Source: Mycobacteriaceae bacterium (lineage in GTDB: Bacteria; Actinomycetota; Actinomycetes; Mycobacteriales; Mycobacteriaceae). From it: DNA of 64,000 nt. The notes beneath the pieces are model-generated. The model was not told the DNA's origin and searched no databases. It saw only the letters and a list, made by a program, of their open reading frames with translations. The stretch is from contig JAQYQB010000014.1 of the NCBI GenBank assembly GCA_028726465.1, forward strand, positions 186,001 through 250,000. Direction: 5' to 3'. How positions within the stretch are numbered: the stretch's first letter is position 1; every line of letters starts with the position of its first letter. Positions 34,244 through 42,695 of the stretch are shown here, piece after piece. The translations under genes were made by a program, and so were the position numbers.

Positions 34244-34795
34244 GTGAGTTCTCAGTACTCCAACGCTAATGAAGCCCTACAAGACAAGATCCGTTACGTC
34301 CAGGACTTCCCGGAGCCGGGTGTTCTCTTCGAGGACCTGACCCCGGTGCTGGCCGACGCGGACGCCTTCAGCGTCGTGGTTGATGGCCTGGCGAAGGCCT
34401 GCGAGGACCTGGGCGCGGAGATGATCGGCGGGCTGGACGCCCGCGGTTTCTTGCTGGGGTCTGCGGTCGCCTACAAGATGGGCGTGGGGATCCTGGCCAT
34501 CCGCAAGGCGGGCAAGCTGCCGCCGCCGGTCCTGCACACCGAATACGAGCTGGAATACGGCACCGCGGCCCTGGAGATCCCCGCCAACGGCGCGGAGCTT
34601 AAGGGCAAGAAGATCGCCCTGGTCGACGACGTCCTGGCCACCGGCGGCACCCTGTTTGGTGCCCGCCAGCTGCTCGAACAGGCCGGCGCCGAGGTAGTCG
34701 GCAACGTCGTGGTCATCGAGGTCGAGGGCCTGGGCGGGCGTGAGCGACTAGCGGGTACGCCTTTGGTGGTCTTACGCACACCTGAGGAGAATTAA
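34244..34795 (+). CDS. apt: Adenine phosphoribosyltransferase
   Basis: Salvages adenine to AMP with PRPP in the cytoplasm. The 183-residue protein has [23 protein letters not shown], and the PRPP-binding loop [15 protein letters not shown]. The GTG start is directly after the stop of the lipoprotein gene, and rel follows after 47 bases. The secDF-lipoprotein-apt-rel order is conserved in Mycobacteriales. Confidence 0.96.
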   Translation: MSSQYSNANEALQDKIRYVQDFPEPGVLFEDLTPVLADADAFSVVVDGLAKACEDLGAEMIGGLDARGFLLGSAVAYKMGVGILAIRKAGKLPPPVLHTEYELEYGTAALEIPANGAELKGKKIALVDDVLATGGTLFGARQLLEQAGAEVVGNVVVIEVEGLGGRERLAGTPLVVLRTPEEN

Positions 34796-34805
34796 GCGCT
34801 AGACT

Positions 34806-34827
34806 GAACTAATTAGTAGTTTAGTTC
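34806..34827 (+). promoter_or_regulatory. Inverted repeat just upstream of rel
   Basis: GAACTAA (34806-34812) and TTAGTTC (34821-34827) flank an eight-base centre that contains part of an internal CTAATTAG palindrome. The dyad ends immediately before the GGAAAGGGG ribosome binding site, so it could be an operator or a translational hairpin. Confidence 0.4.
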
Positions 34828-34842
34828 GGAAAGGGGCGCGTA

Positions 34843-37137
34843 ATGACTCACGATAGACCGGCGAAACGCCCCGCTGGGTCTAGCATGCGCAGCATGTCCG
34901 CCCGCCTGGCTCGTTCCCTGACGGGTGGGCGGACCAAGGTCAATCCGGTCTTGGAGCCTTTGCTGTCCATCCACCGCGAATTCCATCCGCGGGCAGACGT
35001 GGAGCTGCTGAACAACGCCTACGAAACCGCCGAGCGCCTGCACGAGGGCGTGATGCGCAAGTCGGGGGATCCGTACATCACGCACCCGCTGGCGGTCGCC
35101 ACCATCGCCGCGGAGATCGGCATGGACACCACCACGGTGGCCGCGGCCCTCCTGCACGACACGGTGGAGGACACCGATTATTCCCTCGAGGACCTGACTG
35201 GCGATTTCGGCCCCGAGGTCGCGCGGCTCGTCGACGGCGTGACGAAGCTGGACAAGGTGGCGCTGGGTGCTGCCGCCGAGGCTGAGACCATCCGCAAGAT
35301 GATCGTGGCCATGGCCCAGGATCCGCGCGTGCTGGTCATCAAGGTCGCTGACCGCCTGCACAACATGCGAACCATGCGCTTCCTGCCGCCGGAAAAGCAG
35401 GCGAAGAAGGCCCGCCAGACCCTCGACGTGATTGCCCCGCTGGCGCACCGCCTGGGCATGGCCAGCGTCAAGTGGGAGCTCGAGGACCTGGCTTTTGCCA
35501 TCCTGTACCCGAAGAAGTACGACGAGATCGTGCGCATGGTCGCCGCCCGCGCCCCCTCGCGCGACCGCGCCCTGAAGCAGATCAAGGAAGAGGTCGGCGC
35601 CGCCCTCAAGGAGAACGGCATCCAGGCTGAGGTGATGGGCCGGCCGAAGCACTACTGGTCGATCTATCAGAAGATGATCGTGCGCAGCCGCGACTTCGAC
35701 GAGATCTTCGACCTGGTGGGCATCCGCATCCTGGTCGAGGACATCAACAGTTGTTACGCCGCCATCGGCGTGGTCCACGCCCTCTACTCGGCGCTTCCCG
35801 GCCGGTTCAAGGACTATATCTCCTCGCCGCGCTTCGGCGTCTACCAGTCGCTGCACACCACGGTGCTAGCCGACGGTGGCTCCTCCCTGGAGGTGCAGGT
35901 GCGCACCCACGAGATGCATTACAACGCCGAATTCGGCGTGGCCGCGCACTGGCGCTACAAGGAGACCAAGGGCAAAAACTCTGGCCACCAGGAAGAGGTC
36001 GACCAGATGGCGTGGATGCGCCAGCTGCTCGACTGGCAGAAGGAAGCCGCTGATCCGAACGACTTCCTGGACTCCCTGCGTTACGACCTGTCGGCCAAGC
36101 AGATCTTCGCGTTCACCCCGAAAGGTGACGTCATCAACCTGCCGGCCGGCTCCACGCCGGTCGACTTCGCCTACGCGGTCCACACGGAGGTTGGCCACCG
36201 CTGTATCGGCGCGAAGGTCAACGGCAAGCTGGTGGCGCTGGAATCGACGCTGAAATCCGGCGACAAGGTGGAGATCTTTACCTCCAAGGACACTAACGCC
36301 GGCCCGTCGCGCGACTGGCAGGAGTTCTTGGTCTCGCCGCGCGCGAAGGCGAAGGTGCGCCAGTGGTTCGCCAAGGAGCGCCGCGAAGAACACCTCGAAG
36401 CCGGCCGCGACGCCCTAGCCACGGAGGTCCAGCGCGGCGGCCTGCCGCTCTACCGACTGTTTACGGCCAGCTCGATGAAGCAGGTGGCCAAGCAGCTGCA
36501 CTACCCGGACGTGGACTCGCTGTATACGGCCATCGGCTCGGGCAATGTCTCCGCCCAGCACGTGGCCAACCAGCTGACCTCCCTGTTCGGCGACCGCGAC
36601 GACGCGGTCGAGGCCCTGGCCGATCGCACCCCGCTGTCGGCGCTGGAGAATTCCCGCACCAAGGAAACCGAAGATTCCTCCTCGGGCACCGGCATCCTGG
36701 TCGAGGGCAGCCCGGACGTGATGGCGAAGATGGCCAAGTGCTGCCAGCCGGTCCCGGGCGACGAGATCTTCGGCTTTGTCACCCGCGGCGGCGGGGTCTC
36801 CGTGCACCGCGTGGATTGCACCAACGCGGAGAAGCTGCGCAGCCAGCCGGAGCGCATGATGGACGTCTCCTGGGCCAGCGGCAATTCCGCCTCCGGCGCC
36901 TTCGCGGCCACGCTGCAGCTGGAGGCCCTGGACCGCCAGGGCCTGCTGTTTGAAATCACGCGGATCTTCAGCGATCAGAACCTCAACGTGCTGTCGATGA
37001 CCTCGAACCGCGGCGACGATCACATCGCGACGCTGAAGTTCACCTTCTCGGTCTCCGACACCAAGCAGCTGGGCCAGCTGATGACCACGCTGCGCAACAC
37101 CGAGGGCGTCTTCGACGTCTACCGCGTCACCGCTTAA
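34843..37137 (+). CDS. rel: Bifunctional (p)ppGpp synthetase/hydrolase Rel
   Basis: A 764-residue RelA/SpoT homologue that makes and degrades the alarmone (p)ppGpp in the stringent response. Hydrolase domain: [20 protein letters not shown] (His105-Asp106) and [11 protein letters not shown], all intact. Synthetase domain: [23 protein letters not shown], and [11 protein letters not shown] domain: [28 protein letters not shown] CxxC-type zinc finger/helical region follows ([18 protein letters not shown]), then a C-terminal ACT domain. Both activities are expected. Start at ATG after GGAAAGGGG. Confidence 0.97.
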   Translation: MTHDRPAKRPAGSSMRSMSARLARSLTGGRTKVNPVLEPLLSIHREFHPRADVELLNNAYETAERLHEGVMRKSGDPYITHPLAVATIAAEIGMDTTTVAAALLHDTVEDTDYSLEDLTGDFGPEVARLVDGVTKLDKVALGAAAEAETIRKMIVAMAQDPRVLVIKVADRLHNMRTMRFLPPEKQAKKARQTLDVIAPLAHRLGMASVKWELEDLAFAILYPKKYDEIVRMVAARAPSRDRALKQIKEEVGAALKENGIQAEVMGRPKHYWSIYQKMIVRSRDFDEIFDLVGIRILVEDINSCYAAIGVVHALYSALPGRFKDYISSPRFGVYQSLHTTVLADGGSSLEVQVRTHEMHYNAEFGVAAHWRYKETKGKNSGHQEEVDQMAWMRQLLDWQKEAADPNDFLDSLRYDLSAKQIFAFTPKGDVINLPAGSTPVDFAYAVHTEVGHRCIGAKVNGKLVALESTLKSGDKVEIFTSKDTNAGPSRDWQEFLVSPRAKAKVRQWFAKERREEHLEAGRDALATEVQRGGLPLYRLFTASSMKQVAKQLHYPDVDSLYTAIGSGNVSAQHVANQLTSLFGDRDDAVEALADRTPLSALENSRTKETEDSSSGTGILVEGSPDVMAKMAKCCQPVPGDEIFGFVTRGGGVSVHRVDCTNAEKLRSQPERMMDVSWASGNSASGAFAATLQLEALDRQGLLFEITRIFSDQNLNVLSMTSNRGDDHIATLKFTFSVSDTKQLGQLMTTLRNTEGVFDVYRVTA

Positions 37138-37207
37138 CCCCGCGGGACCGCGAATCCTCGGCGCCAGCGACGGAGGAACGAGCGGCAGGGGAGAGCGCAG
37201 TGCCCCC

Positions 37208-37251
37208 GTCCGGTGACCGGCAGGTGAACTCTGCGCCGCGGGCAGGTTAAC
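37208..37251. promoter_or_regulatory. Tandem 11-bp repeats resembling a PHO box, upstream of the secreted 5'-nucleotidase
   Basis: GTCCGGTGACC (37208-37218), GGCAGGTGAAC (37219-37229) and, after one unrelated 11-base unit, GGCAGGTTAAC (37241-37251) keep an exact 11-base period. Read on the other strand they are GTTCACC-like, the direct-repeat unit of actinobacterial PhoP/RegX3-type PHO boxes. A phosphate-scavenging nucleotidase gene follows. Direct binding is inferred, not shown. Confidence 0.55.
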
Positions 37252-37312
37252 ACCGCAGGGGAAGCCGCGACCTACCGCCGGGAGCGCTGCGGGGGCTTGG
37301 TCACGGGTTTAT

Positions 37313-37339
37313 AAAGGGACTTGTCTCTAAGTCCCTTTT
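37313..37339 (+). terminator. Hairpin with U tail between rel and the nucleotidase gene
   Basis: AAAGGGACTT pairs perfectly with AAGTCCCTTT around the loop GTCTCT and is followed by another T. It probably terminates rel transcription. A TATAAA box (37310-37315) overlaps its left arm, so the downstream promoter may be embedded in it. Confidence 0.7.
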
Positions 37340-37363
37340 CCCAAGTCTCGTAGGAGAACTCCC

Positions 37364-39460
37364 ATGAGTAACTTCCGTCGCATTGGCCGCCTCGTGGCGG
37401 CTACCACCGTCACTGCCGTCGCCCTGCAGGGCGCTCCGGCCGCCTTCGCCGAGGACAAGGTCAGCTTCTCGGTCTCCAACTTCACCGACTTCCACGGCCA
37501 CCTGGAAGAAGCGGATCCGGAACTGGGTGCCGCTAAGCTGATGAGCCTGGTCGAGCAGGTCAACCAGGACCAGAACTACGATCTGACCACCTCGGGCGAT
37601 AACGTCGGCGGTTCCGCGTTCGTCTCCGCCATCACCGACGACGAGTACACCCTGCAGGTTCTTAACGCCATGGGGGTCGAGGCCAGCGCCGTGGGCAACC
37701 ACGAATTCGATCAGGGCTTTGATGACCTGACGGGCCGCATCATCCCGAAGTCCGACTACCCGGTGCTGGGCGCCAACGTCCTCAAGGACGGCCAGCCGGC
37801 GATGGAAGCGTCCCACGTTTCTGAAATTGACGGCGTCAAGGTCGGCTACGTGGGCACCGTGACTCAGCTGACCGCTGAGAAGGTCGCCCCGAGCGCCATC
37901 GAGGGCATCACCTTCACCGACCCGGTCGAGGCCACCAACAAGGAGGCCACCCGCCTGAAGGAGTCGGGCGAGGCCGACGTCGTCGTGGCGCTGATGCACG
38001 AGGACGCGGAGCAGTACGCCGAGGGCTTCAACAACGACGTCGACGTCCTCTTCGGCGGCGATTCCCACGTGCGCTCCCAGGGCACCGTCGAGCGCGAGGG
38101 CGCGCTGCCGCTGCACTGGGCCCAGGGCCACGAGTACGGCAAGGTGCTCAACGACGTGGACTTCACCTACGACAAGACCGCCGGCGAGCTCACCGACGTG
38201 GAACTGACCCAGTACGACTACACGGATGCGGCAGCCCTGGAGCCGCACGCGGAGATCGCGGGCCTGGTGGCGGAGGCCAAGGACAAGGCCGCTGAGAAGG
38301 GCGCCGAGGAAGCCGGTGAGACCCCGCAGGCCATGTTCCGCGGCTCCGACGAGGGCAAGGAGCCGGGCTCCAACCGCGGCGTCGAGTCCACCCTGAACAA
38401 CTTCATCGCTGAGGGCCAGCGCGTGAGCATGTCCAAGCAGGTCGACAAGGACATCGACCTGGGCCTGATGAACGCCGGCGGCGTGCGCGCCGACCTCAAG
38501 GGCGGCAAGGTGACCTACCAGGACATCTTCGAGGTCCAGCCGTTTGGCAACTCCATCGCCTACGGCACCATCACCGGCCAGGACCTGGTCGATGCCCTGG
38601 AGAACCAGTGGCAGCCGGGCAACTCCCGCCCGCGCCTGGCGCTGGGCCTGTCGGAGAACGTCTCCGTGGCCTACGACCCGCAGGCGGAGCAGGGCCAGCG
38701 CGTCCAGTCGGTCATCATCAACGGCGAGCCGCTCGACCTGGGCAAGAACTACACCGTGGCCCTGTCGACCTTCCTGGCCGGCGGCGGCGACGGCTTCTTC
38801 GCTGAGGATCAGGTCAAGGACATTGTGGATGTGGGCTACATGGACACCCAGGCGATGATCGATTACATCGCCAGCGGCGAGGCCGACGTCCGCACCGGCC
38901 AGGGCCAGGTCGGCGTGCACCTGTCCGGCGAGCCGAAGGCCGGGGAGAAGCTGACTGTGGAGCTTTCCTCCCTCAACTACACCAGCGAGGGCGAGCCGAT
39001 GGCCAAGACCGCCACCGTCTCCCTGGGTGAGGCCAGCGCCGAGGCCGAGATCGACAACGCCCGCCAGGACGGCGACGACCAGATGGGTGAGCGCGGCCGC
39101 GCCACCGTCGAGCTGACCGTCCCGGAGGACCTCTCCGGCGAGCAGGAGCTCAAGGTCACCACCGACCAGGGCACCGAGGTCATCATCCCGGTCACCGTCA
39201 CTGCCGCCGACGGCAATGGCAACGGTGGCGATGACAACGACGACGACACCGACGACAGCGACAACGGCTCCAGCCTGAGCTCCACCTCCAGCCTGAGCTC
39301 CGGTTCCAGCGACTCGCTGCTGTCCTCGGTCGGCATTGGCGCGGGCGTTATCGTCGCTCTCGTCGCCGGCCTGATGGGCGCGGTCGGCACCGGCATCATC
39401 ACCCTGCCGGCCCCGGTCCGCAAGATGATTGAGGGCCTGCGCAAGCAGTTCGGCCTCTAA
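37364..39460 (+). CDS. Secreted 5'-nucleotidase / bifunctional metallophosphatase (UshA type), membrane-anchored at C terminus
   Basis: A 698-residue exported enzyme that likely releases phosphate from nucleotides outside the membrane. The signal peptide ends at AFA. The metallophosphoesterase domain has NFTDFHGHL, TSGDNVGGSAF, GNHEFDQGF, LMHEDAE and FGGDSHVRS; the 5'-nucleotidase C-terminal domain has VQPFGNSIAYGTITG and LAGGGDGFF. Then come a beta-sandwich region, an Asp-rich and Ser-rich linker, one transmembrane helix (residues about 655-680) and a basic tail. UshA is phosphate-starvation induced in Corynebacterium glutamicum, which agrees with the PHO-box-like repeats upstream. The substrate range (UDP-sugars or nucleotides) is not certain. 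Confidence 0.93.
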   Translation: MSNFRRIGRLVAATTVTAVALQGAPAAFAEDKVSFSVSNFTDFHGHLEEADPELGAAKLMSLVEQVNQDQNYDLTTSGDNVGGSAFVSAITDDEYTLQVLNAMGVEASAVGNHEFDQGFDDLTGRIIPKSDYPVLGANVLKDGQPAMEASHVSEIDGVKVGYVGTVTQLTAEKVAPSAIEGITFTDPVEATNKEATRLKESGEADVVVALMHEDAEQYAEGFNNDVDVLFGGDSHVRSQGTVEREGALPLHWAQGHEYGKVLNDVDFTYDKTAGELTDVELTQYDYTDAAALEPHAEIAGLVAEAKDKAAEKGAEEAGETPQAMFRGSDEGKEPGSNRGVESTLNNFIAEGQRVSMSKQVDKDIDLGLMNAGGVRADLKGGKVTYQDIFEVQPFGNSIAYGTITGQDLVDALENQWQPGNSRPRLALGLSENVSVAYDPQAEQGQRVQSVIINGEPLDLGKNYTVALSTFLAGGGDGFFAEDQVKDIVDVGYMDTQAMIDYIASGEADVRTGQGQVGVHLSGEPKAGEKLTVELSSLNYTSEGEPMAKTATVSLGEASAEAEIDNARQDGDDQMGERGRATVELTVPEDLSGEQELKVTTDQGTEVIIPVTVTAADGNGNGGDDNDDDTDDSDNGSSLSSTSSLSSGSSDSLLSSVGIGAGVIVALVAGLMGAVGTGIITLPAPVRKMIEGLRKQFGL

Positions 39461-39504
39461 GACCACCCACCGCGCGGCCCAAACGCTTGCGCAACCACGA
39501 CAAC

Positions 39505-39532
39505 AAGGCCCTGGGGATTACCCCAGGGCCTT
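39505..39532 (+). terminator. Intrinsic terminator after the nucleotidase gene
   Basis: A perfect 12-bp stem AAGGCCCTGGGG/CCCCAGGGCCTT with loop ATTA; the T-rich stretch after it is short. Confidence 0.85.
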
Positions 39533-39608
39533 CGTTCGCCCTACCGCAGCCAAGCAATAACCACCAGCGTTCCCATAGCCGTACCTATCAGGGACTAAGC
39601 TAGGGCAC

Positions 39609-40163
39609 GTGAGTTGGCAGCAAATTCTTCTGGACGAGGCCTACTACCAGCTGGGGCTGGAGTGGCACCGCATCCCGATCGTCATCCTGGCCTCCATCGG
39701 CATCTACCTGGCCTTCATGCTCTTGGTGAAGGTCTTTGGCTCCCGCGTGCTGACCTCCATGACTGCTTCCGATGCTGTCATTATCATCATGTTCGGCGCC
39801 GTCGCCGGCCGCGTCATCGTCGGCGTGCCCCCGTCACTGGCCGCCGGCGTCCTAGGCCTAGCCACGCTCATGGGGCTGGAGGCCGCCTTCGGTGTGCTGC
39901 GCAACGCTGTGGGCTGGTCCCGGTTCATCGACCGCAAGCCCATCCTCATCATGCACCACGGGGAGAAGGTCGAGGCCAACGCCGATTTCGCCCACGTCAG
40001 CGACACCGACATCTACTCGGCCATCCGCAAGGCCGGCCTCGGCAGCACGCAGGAAGTCCAAGCCATGATCCTGGAGCCCACCGGCCAAATCGCCGTCATC
40101 CAAGAAGGCAAGACCATGGACCCAGACGTCTTCCGCGACGTCAAGGGCCTCGGCCAAGACTAA
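39609..40163 (+). CDS. DUF421 (YetF-like) membrane protein
   Basis: A 184-residue protein with three N-terminal transmembrane helices followed by a small cytoplasmic domain. The family landmarks are TASDAVIIIMFGAVAGR and RKPILIMHHGEK in the DUF421/YetF fold. Function unknown; family members are found in stress and spore-related settings in Bacillus. Start at GTG. A short monocistronic unit between two terminators. Confidence 0.88.
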   Translation: MSWQQILLDEAYYQLGLEWHRIPIVILASIGIYLAFMLLVKVFGSRVLTSMTASDAVIIIMFGAVAGRVIVGVPPSLAAGVLGLATLMGLEAAFGVLRNAVGWSRFIDRKPILIMHHGEKVEANADFAHVSDTDIYSAIRKAGLGSTQEVQAMILEPTGQIAVIQEGKTMDPDVFRDVKGLGQD

Positions 40164-40230
40164 GCTCCAAAACAGATCAGCAAAGCCGAAAGCCGAACAC
40201 ACAACCGGATCCCGAACCAAGGCATAAAAA

Positions 40231-40258
40231 ATACCCCGTGGATAAAACCACGGGGTAT
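40231..40258. terminator. Bidirectional terminator between the DUF421 gene and the small secreted protein gene
   Basis: A perfect 11-bp stem ATACCCCGTGG/CCACGGGGTAT with loop ATAAAA. The A run before it gives a U tail to the minus-strand transcript; the plus strand side has a weaker tail. Confidence 0.88.
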
Positions 40259-40292
40259 AAAGCGTGCTAGCTAGCAGCTAGTACAAGCCGAA

Positions 40293-40640
40293 TTACTTCT
40301 GGCCCGGCAGGTCGATGTACTTGCTGAAGAAAGCGAACAGGGAGCCCAGCACACCGATGATGGCGCTGGCGACGCCGACCCAAGCCTTGACTTCCTCAGC
40401 GATCTTCTTGGTGTCCTTCTTCTCGCCGTTCTCGCCCTCGCTGGAGGACAGGTCAGAGATGGAGGAAGAACCGTTGTCGTTCTGGTCCTTGTCGTCCTTC
40501 GGAGCCTCGGGGGTCGAGGTGGCGGCGGTGGAGGTCTCACCGGCGCCGGACTCTTCAGCGGTGGCAACGTTGACGCCAGCGAAGGAAACGGCGATGGCGG
40601 TTGCACCAGCAACCAGGGACTTACGGGAGAAAAGCTTCAT
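40293..40640 (-). CDS. Small secreted protein of unknown function
   Basis: I do not recognise this 115-residue protein. It has a signal peptide (MKLFSRKSLVAGATAIAVSF, cleavage probably at ATA|EES), a Thr/Pro/Asp/Ser-rich acidic central region and a C-terminal hydrophobic segment (about residues 88-106, VGVASAIIGVLGSLFAFF) ending in a short polar tail KYIDLPGQK. The layout of Ser-rich linker plus glycine-rich hydrophobic helix recalls other corynebacterial envelope proteins, such as the tail of the nucleotidase nearby. The ATG giving MKLF follows AAGGA; the frame extends upstream without sense. It has its own promoter and terminator, so it is a monocistronic gene. Envelope or mycomembrane location is inferred. 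Confidence 0.85.
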   Translation of the reverse strand: MKLFSRKSLVAGATAIAVSFAGVNVATAEESGAGETSTAATSTPEAPKDDKDQNDNGSSSISDLSSSEGENGEKKDTKKIAEEVKAWVGVASAIIGVLGSLFAFFSKYIDLPGQK

Positions 40641-40684
40641 TATCAAAATCCTTAGATTCCGTGGAGTACTTGCAGACGCTACAA

Positions 40685-40713
40685 ATAGTAGCGATACGGG
40701 CAGGGGTTTGCAA
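40685..40713 (-). promoter_or_regulatory. Promoter of the small secreted protein gene
   Basis: On the minus strand TTGCAA and TACTAT are separated by exactly 17 bases and end 45 bases before the ATG. The -10 lies inside a CGCTAC/GTAGCG dyad (40677-40693), which could be an operator. Confidence 0.65.
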
Positions 40714-40775
40714 GACCTGTCTAAGGAAACTGCCAAATCGGACCGTAATCGTAGAGTTCTTAGTGAATCTAGAAT

Positions 40776-40797
40776 CGCAGGTAAACAAAGGGTTAAC
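40776..40797. promoter_or_regulatory. Pair of 11-bp PHO-box-like repeats upstream of the small secreted protein gene
   Basis: CGCAGGTAAAC (40776-40786) is followed directly by AAAGGGTTAAC (40787-40797). The core GGTnAAC matches the repeats before the 5'-nucleotidase at 37219-37251. On the coding strand they read GTTAACC and GTTTACC. They lie about 63 bases upstream of the -35. Confidence 0.45.
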
Positions 40798-40897
40798 TGG
40801 TAATGCCTAAAGAAAAACTAAGAATCTACTGAGTGTGGGTAACCTAAGTTGGAGGGGTCTATGGGGGCTGCTTGGCGGGGGTGGTGCGGATACGGGA

Positions 40898-40938
40898 AAG
40901 CCCCGGCACGGCGCGAGGGTGCGCGGGTGCCGGGGCTT
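40898..40938 (-). terminator. Terminator of the cyclophilin gene
   Basis: AAGCCCCGGCAC pairs perfectly with GTGCCGGGGCTT; an inner GCGC/GCGC stem closes the loop. On the minus strand the stem ends in a short run of U. Confidence 0.75.
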
Positions 40939-40983
40939 GGCGTTTAGAAAGGTGGCCTGGGGGCTTCACCTCCTGAGTATTCG

Positions 40984-41847
40984 TTAGGACTCGACGGAGA
41001 CCTTGTCGATCTTGACCTCTTCGGCGGGCTTGCCGTCGGGCTGGCCGCCTTCGACGCCCTTTTCGGCGATCTTGTCGAGGGTTTCCTGGCCCTTGTCGGT
41101 CAGCTTGCCGAAGTAGGTGTAGTCCGGTGCCAGCTGCGAGTCGGCGTAGTTGACGAAGAACTGGGAGCCGTTGGTGTCCTTGCCGGAGTTAGCCATGGCG
41201 ATGGATCCCTTCGGGTAGGTCACCGGCTGGCCGGCCTCGGCATCTTCCTCGGTCGGGTACTCGTTGGCGAAGCTGAAGCCCGGGCCGCCGGAACCGGTGC
41301 CGGTCGGGTCGCCGCACTGCAGGACGTTCAGGCCGCCGGAGGTCATGCGGTGGCAGACGCTGCCGTCGTAGTAGCCCTCATCGGCCAGGTGGGTGATGGC
41401 GTTGACGGTACAGGGGGCCACGGAGCGGTCGAGCTCCATTTCCATGTCGCCCTGGTTGGTAGCGAAGTTAACCTTCACGGTGCCCTTGGTGGAGATGTCG
41501 TCGCCGTTCGGGACGGTAGCGCCGTTGGAATCCTGGCCTTGCGTTTCCGGGTACTCGCAGGTGACGGTTTCCGGGAGTGCCTGGGCGCGCTTGCCGGTCA
41601 GCGCGACGGCCTCCGGCTGCTCCTCGGACTCGGTAGTCTCTGTAGTGTTCTGGTCCTCCGCGGTGATTTCCTCGTCGGAGCTATCGCGGGAGGCCATGAA
41701 CCAGACGCCGCCGACGAGGGCGACGATGGCGAGCAGGGCGATCAAAGCCACGCCGATGGGGCGGGTCTTGGTCTTGCGCTCGCGGGACTTGAGCTCACGG
41801 TTGAGGTTGGCCAAGGCCTCCTCGCTGCGCTTCTTGTTATCAGGCAC
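40984..41847 (-). CDS. Membrane-anchored cyclophilin-type peptidyl-prolyl cis-trans isomerase
   Basis: A 287-residue protein: short charged cytoplasmic N terminus, one transmembrane helix (GVALIALLAIVALVGGVWFM, about residues 32-51), an acidic linker, and a cyclophilin domain outside the membrane (about residues 115-287). Cyclophilin landmarks are VCHRMTSGGLNVLQCGDPTGTGSGGPGF, here shortened to its parts CHRM and GDPTGTGSGGPG, and GSIAMANSGKDTNGSQFF. It probably helps exported proteins fold. The GTG start giving VPDNKKRSEE follows GAGGAAA. Orthologue of M. tuberculosis PpiB (Rv2582), which also neighbours rel. Divergent from tpx. Confidence 0.92.
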   Translation of the reverse strand: MPDNKKRSEEALANLNRELKSRERKTKTRPIGVALIALLAIVALVGGVWFMASRDSSDEEITAEDQNTTETTESEEQPEAVALTGKRAQALPETVTCEYPETQGQDSNGATVPNGDDISTKGTVKVNFATNQGDMEMELDRSVAPCTVNAITHLADEGYYDGSVCHRMTSGGLNVLQCGDPTGTGSGGPGFSFANEYPTEEDAEAGQPVTYPKGSIAMANSGKDTNGSQFFVNYADSQLAPDYTYFGKLTDKGQETLDKIAEKGVEGGQPDGKPAEEVKIDKVSVES

Positions 41848-42037
41848 TGTAGTTTTCCTCGTTACACAGTAGGCAGAATGAACACTTCTTCCGGTCCGGG
41901 ACGCTTTCGGCGCGGCCCGAACCAACTGGCACACAATCCTATCGCGTCGCCCGTCCTAGGTGGGGGATTAGGCCGGGGACTGTGTGGCTTTAGCAGGACC
42001 GTGGCAGGCATTAGGCAGTGTGGGTATCCTCGGGGCC

Positions 42038-42535
42038 ATGGCAAACGTTAACTTTGATGGAAATGCAACGACGACCACCGGTGAGCTGCCCGCAGTAGGC
42101 GAGCAGATTCCGGACTTCACCCTGGTCGGTACCGACTTGAAGGAAATTACCGCGCAGGACTTCGCCGGCAAGCGCCTGGTTATCTCCATCTTCCCGTCGC
42201 TGGACACCGACGTCTGTGCGGCCCAGCTGCGTAACTTCAACGAGAAGGCCGCCGGCCTGGACAACACCGTGGTGCTGTCCGTCTCCCGCGACCTGCCCTT
42301 CGCGCAGGCCCGTTTCTGCTCCACCGAGGGCATCGAGAACGTCGTCAGCGGCTCCGACTTCCGCACCGACTTCGGCGAGAAGTTCGGCGTGGCCCTGGAA
42401 GGCTCCCCGCTTAAGGGCCTGCTGTCGCGCTCCGTGGTCGTCACCGATGCCGACCACAAGGTCGTCTACACCGAGCTGGTGGACGAAATCACCACCGAGC
42501 CCGACTACGACGCCGCCCTGGCCGCCCTGAAGTAG
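42038..42535 (+). CDS. tpx: Thiol peroxidase (Tpx, atypical 2-Cys peroxiredoxin)
   Basis: A 165-residue peroxiredoxin that reduces hydrogen and organic peroxides with thioredoxin. The peroxidatic Cys is in [14 protein letters not shown] and the resolving Cys in [12 protein letters not shown], the spacing of the Tpx subgroup. The ATG giving MANVNFDG was chosen; the frame extends 18 codons further up without support. A terminator follows directly. Confidence 0.95.
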   Translation: MANVNFDGNATTTTGELPAVGEQIPDFTLVGTDLKEITAQDFAGKRLVISIFPSLDTDVCAAQLRNFNEKAAGLDNTVVLSVSRDLPFAQARFCSTEGIENVVSGSDFRTDFGEKFGVALEGSPLKGLLSRSVVVTDADHKVVYTELVDEITTEPDYDAALAALK

Positions 42536-42556
42536 TCCGCGCTCGCGCGCTTCAAC

Positions 42557-42590
42557 GCCGTCGTCCTGCACTTGCGGGGCGGCGGCTTTT
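42557..42590 (+). terminator. Intrinsic terminator after tpx
   Basis: A 14-bp stem (GCCGTCGTCCTGCA with TGCGGGGCGGCGGC, three G-U pairs) with a two-base loop is followed by TTTTCC. Confidence 0.85.
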
Positions 42591-42695
42591 CCTATTGCGG
42601 TTCGTCAGGTTGTTGTTGAATGGGGCGTGGCGGCCGGTGGTGGCGGAGGAGAGCGGTCGTAGTCGCTGCGGGGCCGAGTCACTATTCTGGAGGGC

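Larger units (their letters stand above)
40641..40983. other. 343-base intergenic region holding regulatory sites
   Basis: The right-hand end of the small secreted protein gene's promoter region lies here: a CGCTAC/GTAGCG dyad (40677-40693), promoter elements (40685-40713), an 11-bp repeat pair (40776-40797), then an AT-rich stretch and the terminator of the cyclophilin gene (40898-40938). No coding sequence is seen. Confidence 0.7.

Noticed and set aside
37301..39466. A 721-codon minus-strand frame opposite the 5'-nucleotidase
   Set aside because: Antisense shadow, with repetitive Val/Leu/Gly/Asp translation and no conserved motif.
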